Positions 43,439-47,403 of a DNA stretch of 47,403 bases are shown here, in pieces. The position numbers were made by a program, and so were the translations under genes. The DNA is from Holosporales bacterium (lineage in GTDB: Bacteria > Pseudomonadota > Alphaproteobacteria > BNTO01): NCBI GenBank assembly GCA_031258095.1, contig JAIRNK010000012.1, positions 1 through 47,403 on the forward strand, written 5' to 3'. Within the stretch, counting starts at the first letter, position 1; every line of letters starts with the position of its first letter. Under the pieces are notes generated by a model. The model was not told the origin of the DNA. It did no database searches and worked only from the letters and a program-made list of their open reading frames with translations.

Positions 43439-43531
43439 CAGGGCTCTCGACTGACATTCCGGGGAACAAGTCCTGATATTATAAGGCTTTGAGCTCTAAA
43501 GAAACCCGGAACGTCAGATGGGATGTGTATA
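43439..43531 (-). repeat. ~93 bp palindromic repeat, copy 9 (core type A)
   Basis: It runs CAGGGCTCTCGACTGACATT to GGAACGTCAGATGGGATGTG(TATA). The minus-strand family frame is open (IHIPSDVPGFFRAQ...VPRNVSREP). It fills the gap between two convergent genes, ending 8 bp before the ntrX-like stop. Confidence 0.92.
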
Positions 43532-43539
43532 CAAGGTAC

Positions 43540-44940
43540 TTAATCCTTGTCGATGTCGTTCGCGTGAATCCCTAAGTTCCTCAGCTTTTTGTGCAGTGCG
43601 GTGCGGTCCATTCCTATAAATTTCGACATGTGAGAGATGTGCCCACCAAAGCGTTTGAGCTGCGCCAGTAAATACTCGCGCTCAAATGCATCTTTCGCCT
43701 CCTTAATCGGAAGGAATGCAATCGTTGGACCCTTCTTATCCCACTCCTGGCTAAATTCGTTGCCGAGCAAGATTTCGGCAGGAATGTCGTCGACGTTGAT
43801 TGAATTCGAGCCATTGTTTATGGCCAGGATCAAACTCCCTTCCAGCACATTTTTTAATTGCTGGACGTCCCCAGGCCAAGAATATGACTCCAGCAAGGCA
43901 AGGGCCTCTGCGCTCAAACTTTTAATTGGGATGTTTTGCGCCGCAGCAATTGCAGATAAAAAATGCTTCGACAGCAGTGCAATATCTTCTCGCCGCGAAG
44001 AGATTGGGGGAACCGACACCGACGTAACGTGAGTCCGGTGGTATAAGTCTGGAAAAAAATCATCGCTATTCAGTAATTCGCCCGGTGTGCGACTGGATCC
44101 CGTCAAGATTCGAACATTTACAGAAACCGGCGTTGATCCACCAGTTCTAGTAAATTCGGAGGTCTGAAGAAATTTTAGTAAGCGAGCCTGTGCGCCCATA
44201 GAAAGGTTCGAGATCTCGTCAATAAATAGCGTCCCGTTGTGGGCGTTCTCCAATAACCCAATTTTCCTTGGCGTGTGGTCGTCTGAACGAATCGTCTCTA
44301 ATCCAAACAATTCCACCTCAATTTGCTGTGGCGGAGACAGCAGGCAGTTCATGGAAAAAAAAGGTTGATCGGCCCGCAAAGATAAATTGTGGACGAACCG
44401 TGCAATATCCGCACGGTCGCAACCAACTGGGCCGTGGATGCACATTCGGCTGTTTGTCGGCGCGACAGCGTGAAGTTGCTGTTTGATTTCTTGAATTTCG
44501 TGACTCACGCCAATCAGAGAACAAAGGAAAGGCGCTCGGACCTTCAACTCATCGAGCTCGCGATGCAGTTTGGCGGCCTCAATCGCGCGCTTCACGACCA
44601 GCAACAGCCGATCAGATTGAAATGGCTTTTCAACAAAGTCATACGCGCCCATTTTTATGGCCGCAACGGCCGTCTCAACGGTGCTGTGCCCACTCATCAT
44701 GACCACTGGAACGTACGGATGGTCCCGCATTATTGTTTCCAAGATTTTTAAGCCATCCCGTGAGCCGTCACCAAGCCAAACGTCCAGGATCACAAGGCCA
44801 GGTTGACGCGCTTTTATCGACTCTAAGGCTTGAACTCCGTCTAAAACGAAACGTGCGTTGTATCCCTCATCAGTCAAAATCCCGCCAACTAATTCGCAAA
44901 TGTCAGCTTCATCATCAACAATTAATACGTCAACCGGCAT
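43540..44940 (-). CDS. ntrX: NtrX-like response regulator with degenerate AAA+ domain
   Basis: Two-component response regulator of the NtrX/NtrC family. The start ATG at 44940 opens the receiver (MPVDVLIVDDEADI); the track start adds 32 unrelated codons. The phospho-acceptor is Asp53 in VILDVW, with MMSGH and the KPF lysine. The central AAA+ domain is altered: Walker A GESGTGKE is GPVGCDRA, and the sigma54-contacting GAFTGA loop is replaced by ETIRSDDH. Walker B (GTLFIDEI) and RTGG remain. The C-terminal Fis-type helix-turn-helix (REYLLAQLKRFGGHISHMSKFIGMDRTALHKKLR) is intact. It probably binds DNA but does not activate sigma54 RNA polymerase. The sensor ntrY is not adjacent. The 466-residue length is normal. 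Confidence 0.87.
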   Translation of the reverse strand: MPVDVLIVDDEADICELVGGILTDEGYNARFVLDGVQALESIKARQPGLVILDVWLGDGSRDGLKILETIMRDHPYVPVVMMSGHSTVETAVAAIKMGAYDFVEKPFQSDRLLLVVKRAIEAAKLHRELDELKVRAPFLCSLIGVSHEIQEIKQQLHAVAPTNSRMCIHGPVGCDRADIARFVHNLSLRADQPFFSMNCLLSPPQQIEVELFGLETIRSDDHTPRKIGLLENAHNGTLFIDEISNLSMGAQARLLKFLQTSEFTRTGGSTPVSVNVRILTGSSRTPGELLNSDDFFPDLYHRTHVTSVSVPPISSRREDIALLSKHFLSAIAAAQNIPIKSLSAEALALLESYSWPGDVQQLKNVLEGSLILAINNGSNSINVDDIPAEILLGNEFSQEWDKKGPTIAFLPIKEAKDAFEREYLLAQLKRFGGHISHMSKFIGMDRTALHKKLRNLGIHANDIDKD

Positions 44941-45074
44941 GCGCCATGGTCTCCAACTAGCACGTACGCAACAAGATATCAAAAAACGCAATGTAACAAA
45001 AAGCGAGAGATGCAGGTAATCCAATGCAATACGCAAAAAGAGTTCACAGTGTGCGCCCTTTTACGCCTAACATA

Positions 45075-45164
45075 TAGGGCTCTCGACTGACTCGCCGAGG
45101 AATAAGTCCTGATGTTACAAGGCTTTGGCTCTCAAGAAACCCGGAACGTCAGATGGATGTGTAT
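45075..45164 (-). repeat. ~93 bp palindromic repeat, copy 10 (core type A)
   Basis: It runs TAGGGCTCTCGACTGACTCG to AACGTCAGATGGATGTGTAT. One G is missing in the GATGGGATG end, which breaks the family frame. It lies upstream of ntrX. Confidence 0.9.
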
Positions 45165-45332
45165 CGATACGGGCTGGTGGCTATCCTTTACCCGGTTGGC
45201 CTATCTCCAACTGTTACTCAACAGCTTACAAATAGTGATCTATCACTAAGTGAATTACTCGGATTTACATATTTCCTACTTTCGTTTCAAGTCACACAGG
45301 GCCTACGCATGAGCTTTTGCGGCTTGGCATGA

Positions 45333-45419
45333 TCACCGCGACGGTTACCAAAGAAGAGAAAAACAACAACAGAGATAAGGTTTTATATATCATCGTTAAA
45401 ACTAAACGCGAATAAATAA
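45333..45419 (+). pseudogene. Remnant of an ISAs1-family transposase
   Basis: The plus-strand frame between two stops encodes LPKKRKTTTEIRFYISSLKLNA. This resembles the conserved KTTTExxYYISSL segment of ISAs1-family transposases, which comes before the HWxIEN catalytic region. Everything else of the transposase is missing, and a TAA follows 10 codons later. It is therefore a short relic of a lost insertion sequence. The match is by memory of the family pattern; a protein search would settle it. Confidence 0.5.
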
Positions 45420-45459
45420 AACGAGGTAGCAAGAGCTCATTGGGGAATCGAAAATGAGT

Positions 45460-45553
45460 TATACATATCCCGACTGACTCTTCTGTTTTTATTGAAGTTC
45501 AACGCATTGCAAAACCACAAAAATCCACCCGGCGAGTCAGTCGGGAGCCCTAT
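45460..45553 (+). repeat. ~93 bp palindromic repeat, copy 11 (core type B, inverted)
   Basis: It runs TATACATATCCCGACTGACT to GAGTCAGTCGGGAGCCCTAT in inverted orientation. The core AACGCATTGCAAAACCACAA matches copy 5 and not type A. The plus-strand family frame is open (IHIPTDSSVFIEVQR...RRVSREPY). Confidence 0.92.
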
Positions 45554-45699
45554 ATAACGTTGATTTTGCAAAACAGTCATCCCGTATTTTACGAGATTCG
45601 TTGATTGGGGGCAGCACACCGGGAGGTCGTATGCACAGAAAACTTTATTACAGATGTATCGTCTAAATTTTTCATACGTTTGACTCTGACCTATTTGGT

Positions 45700-47082
45700 C
45701 TAATCAAGATCATAATATTCCTCGATTTGTATTTCGCGTAAAAAATTTGAATCATGCGACACGACAAGCACTGCGCCAGGAAAATCGCGTAACACTTGCG
45801 TAACGTTGTCGCGCGTTTCAATGTCCAAATTGTTTGTAATTTCATCCAAGATGAGCAGCTTAGGCGGGTTTGCAGCAATTTGCGCAAGAGAAAGACGCGC
45901 ACGCTCGCCACCAGAAAGATTTTTCACCAAAGTGTTTACTTCCTCGTTTTTGCGAAAAAGAAAGTCATTGAGGTGGCGGCGCTTGACTGCATTGTCCCAC
46001 TGCGGTGCGGCATCTGCGATGATTTCAAGAGCGGATTTTTCTGGATTTAGCGTTTGGTAGTGCTGATCAAGGAAGCCAATACTCTGCGTCACGTACCAGT
46101 AACCAGCGCGCGTAACAGATTGGGCGTGGCTAGAATTATTGAGGATAGCTTTTAGTAGTGTCGTCTTCCCGCTACCGTTGCGTCCAGTGATCGCAAGCCT
46201 TTGCCCAGATTGAAGTGACAAGCTGATGTTCGTAAGAATGATTTTATCATCATATCCAACAGCTCCACCGCTAACTGATAAAACCGCGCCATCCGCAGCC
46301 TTTTGAGCTAGCAAATTGAATTTTGGAAAAATGACCTCAGGCACGCGCAGTTGTTGCATTTGCTCGGTTAATTCCTGCTTTCTCTTTTCAATAGAAAGTG
46401 ATTGTTTCCCCTGCGCGACCTCAGCCTTCATGCCTTTCAAGTCTCCGACCGACTTCATCCAGCGTTTGTTTTCAACCTTTTTGCGCCCTGAGGCTTTGCT
46501 TTTCGCGCTGCGCTCCCGCTGTTTCATGAGGTTTTGGTGAGCCTCTTCTTTTTGCCGATCCAGCGCATTTCGCTGCTTTTGCAGAGAATTATATTGAGCC
46601 TGCTTTTGGCGCATATAATCATCGTACTTGCCGTTGAATACAGTGATTTTCCCGTCATCAATGTGCCACAGAATATCCACGCAACGGCGTAAAACCTCCG
46701 GATCGTGAGTTACAACAAGCAGCATGCCGCGAAAATTTTGCAGATTGCGAATGAGGCTGCGCTTGTTTTCCGCGTCTAGATGATTCGTTGGCTCATCAAG
46801 CAATAGCAAGTCAGGGTGATTTGCCAGTGCGGAGGATAAAGCCTTGTTGAATTTCTCTCCTCCACTGCATGAATCAAAGTCCGTAATAATCTGCGGGATG
46901 TATGCAGTGCCTACGTTATCTGCAAAATCTCTGATAAGCCGCAACAAAGAAGACTTGCCACTTCCGTTACGCCCAATAATCGCAATGCGGTCTCCTGGAT
47001 AGACGATGCTCGAAAAGCCGTCGAAACATGTTTTGTGAGGGAACGATAGGGTCAAGTCGCAAAGACGAAGTATATTACTCAT
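45700..47082 (-). CDS. ABC-F family ATPase
   Basis: Soluble protein with two ABC ATPase domains and no membrane segments; ABC-F proteins act on ribosomes, either as translation factors or as antibiotic-protection proteins. Domain 1: Walker A GRNGSGKSS, signature SCSGGE, Walker B LLLLDEPTNHLD. Domain 2: GRNGSGKTT, LSGGERARLSLA, LLILDEITNNLD. The linker between them (YNSLQKQRNALDRQKEEAHQNLMKQRERSAKSKASGRKK...) is long, basic and helical, as in ABC-F, and is the part that reaches into the ribosome. The first domain is short, since the usual arm insertion is not visible. At 460 residues it is on the small side, similar to resistance-type ABC-F. Start ATG 47082 is preferred, with 47091 possible. 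Confidence 0.88.
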   Translation of the reverse strand: MSNILRLCDLTLSFPHKTCFDGFSSIVYPGDRIAIIGRNGSGKSSLLRLIRDFADNVGTAYIPQIITDFDSCSGGEKFNKALSSALANHPDLLLLDEPTNHLDAENKRSLIRNLQNFRGMLLVVTHDPEVLRRCVDILWHIDDGKITVFNGKYDDYMRQKQAQYNSLQKQRNALDRQKEEAHQNLMKQRERSAKSKASGRKKVENKRWMKSVGDLKGMKAEVAQGKQSLSIEKRKQELTEQMQQLRVPEVIFPKFNLLAQKAADGAVLSVSGGAVGYDDKIILTNISLSLQSGQRLAITGRNGSGKTTLLKAILNNSSHAQSVTRAGYWYVTQSIGFLDQHYQTLNPEKSALEIIADAAPQWDNAVKRRHLNDFLFRKNEEVNTLVKNLSGGERARLSLAQIAANPPKLLILDEITNNLDIETRDNVTQVLRDFPGAVLVVSHDSNFLREIQIEEYYDLD

Positions 47083-47228
47083 GAGATACATCTCTTAAAA
47101 AACTAGGCACTCAATACTTAGACTGAATAAGACCCAGTCCAAGGCACTTAAGAGATAATTTTCACGGGTCGATCCATCGCTTGCAAAACCTGTCTTGAGT
47201 GTAGACATTTTTTAGTTTGGTCGCAATA
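47083..47228. other. Upstream region of the ABC-F gene
   Basis: AT-rich and without a gene. It should hold the minus-strand promoter of the ABC-F gene. ABC-F resistance genes often have a leader-peptide attenuator, but I could not define one here. Confidence 0.3.
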
Positions 47229-47403
47229 TTAGACCTGTTGCAAAACAGGGCCTACGCACGAAAAATTTGCGCCAAACAACTTGACAAATGGTTGAAAGAC
47301 ATCGCGTTCTTTCGCATCAAGGATTTTGTCGATTGCCCAGGTTTTCGCTGTACCCCTTTTAATGTAGCCAACGCCCATTTCCGTACAATATCCATGTTCT
47401 CTG
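47229..47403 (-). CDS. Partial C-terminal fragment, unknown, cut by the window edge
   Basis: The minus-strand frame enters from the right edge and ends at TAA (47229-47231): 57 codons, too short for the ORF track. It includes KRGTAKTWAIDKILDAKERDVFQPFVKLFG. The W.AID...RD.F..F.K pattern faintly recalls IS1-family transposases, but that is weak, and the product could be any protein tail. I keep it because it stays open to the window end. Confidence 0.25.
   Translation of the reverse strand, partial: REHGYCTEMGVGYIKRGTAKTWAIDKILDAKERDVFQPFVKLFGANFSCVGPVLQQV

Noticed and set aside
45297-47258. 14-bp identical string ACAGGGCCTACGCA near 45297 and 47246
   Set aside because: A match of this length is expected by chance in a window of this size, and flanks differ; not enough to call insertion-sequence ends.

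Overview
The window looks like chromosome of a host-associated alphaproteobacterium, most probably an obligate intracellular one of the Holosporales/Rickettsiales kind. This is an inference from gene content; no rRNA is present to place it. Pointers are a tandem ThyX thymidylate synthase, an NtrX-type regulator, yajC-secD-secF, a short tssB-tssC cluster of a type VI secretion system, scattered and eroded complex I genes, conserved housekeeping genes broken out of their usual operons, and many copies of a ~93 bp repeat resembling the Rickettsia palindromic elements. Base composition is moderate with no obvious foreign island.

Layout. 0.4-5.8 kb: class I aldolase, lgt (-), iscU (-), a double-domain thyX, bamE and gmk. 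5.8-9.3 kb: an outer-membrane barrel protein bracketed by repeats, a possible carboxypeptidase remnant, and a secreted Gly/Pro/Gln-rich protein with a 51-bp minisatellite. 9.4-13.5 kb: mreC (-), rlmE, tRNA-Gly (-), dnaX, rpsU with a clear terminator. 13.7-19.6 kb: a DUF4139-like exported protein, a small membrane protein (-), yajC, secD, secF and a PhzF-family enzyme. 19.9-25 kb: lepB-rnc-nuoN-like overlapping genes facing ligA (-). 25.3-31.2 kb: a secreted Met/Gly-rich protein, comM, pntB (-) and aminopeptidase P (-). 31.3-35.8 kb: T6SS genes tssB-tssC plus a probable tube protein (all -), a degenerate nuoD and an XRE regulator. 36-42.4 kb: a second, frameshifted PhzF gene, miaA, a class A penicillin-binding protein and thrS. 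42.6-47.4 kb: a secreted hypothetical protein, an ntrX-like regulator (-), a transposase remnant, an ABC-F ATPase (-) and a gene fragment at the right edge.

How the genes fit together. Envelope biogenesis is heavily represented: Lgt, BamE, LepB, YajC-SecDF, MreC and PBP1A, together with several exported proteins without known function. TssB/TssC imply a contractile secretion sheath, whose other parts must lie elsewhere. NuoD- and NuoN-like proteins that lack family signature residues suggest complex I is decaying or remodelled.

The most distinctive features are: (1) eleven clear copies of the ~93 bp repeat, eight of which keep the same ~31-codon open frame, with one copy fused in frame to the end of aminopeptidase P; (2) a fused ThyX in which each half has kept the active-site motifs the other half lost; (3) gene erosion still visible in the sequence (a frameshift in phzF2, a transposase remnant, degenerate nuoD and ntrX ATPase motifs, short tandem duplications).
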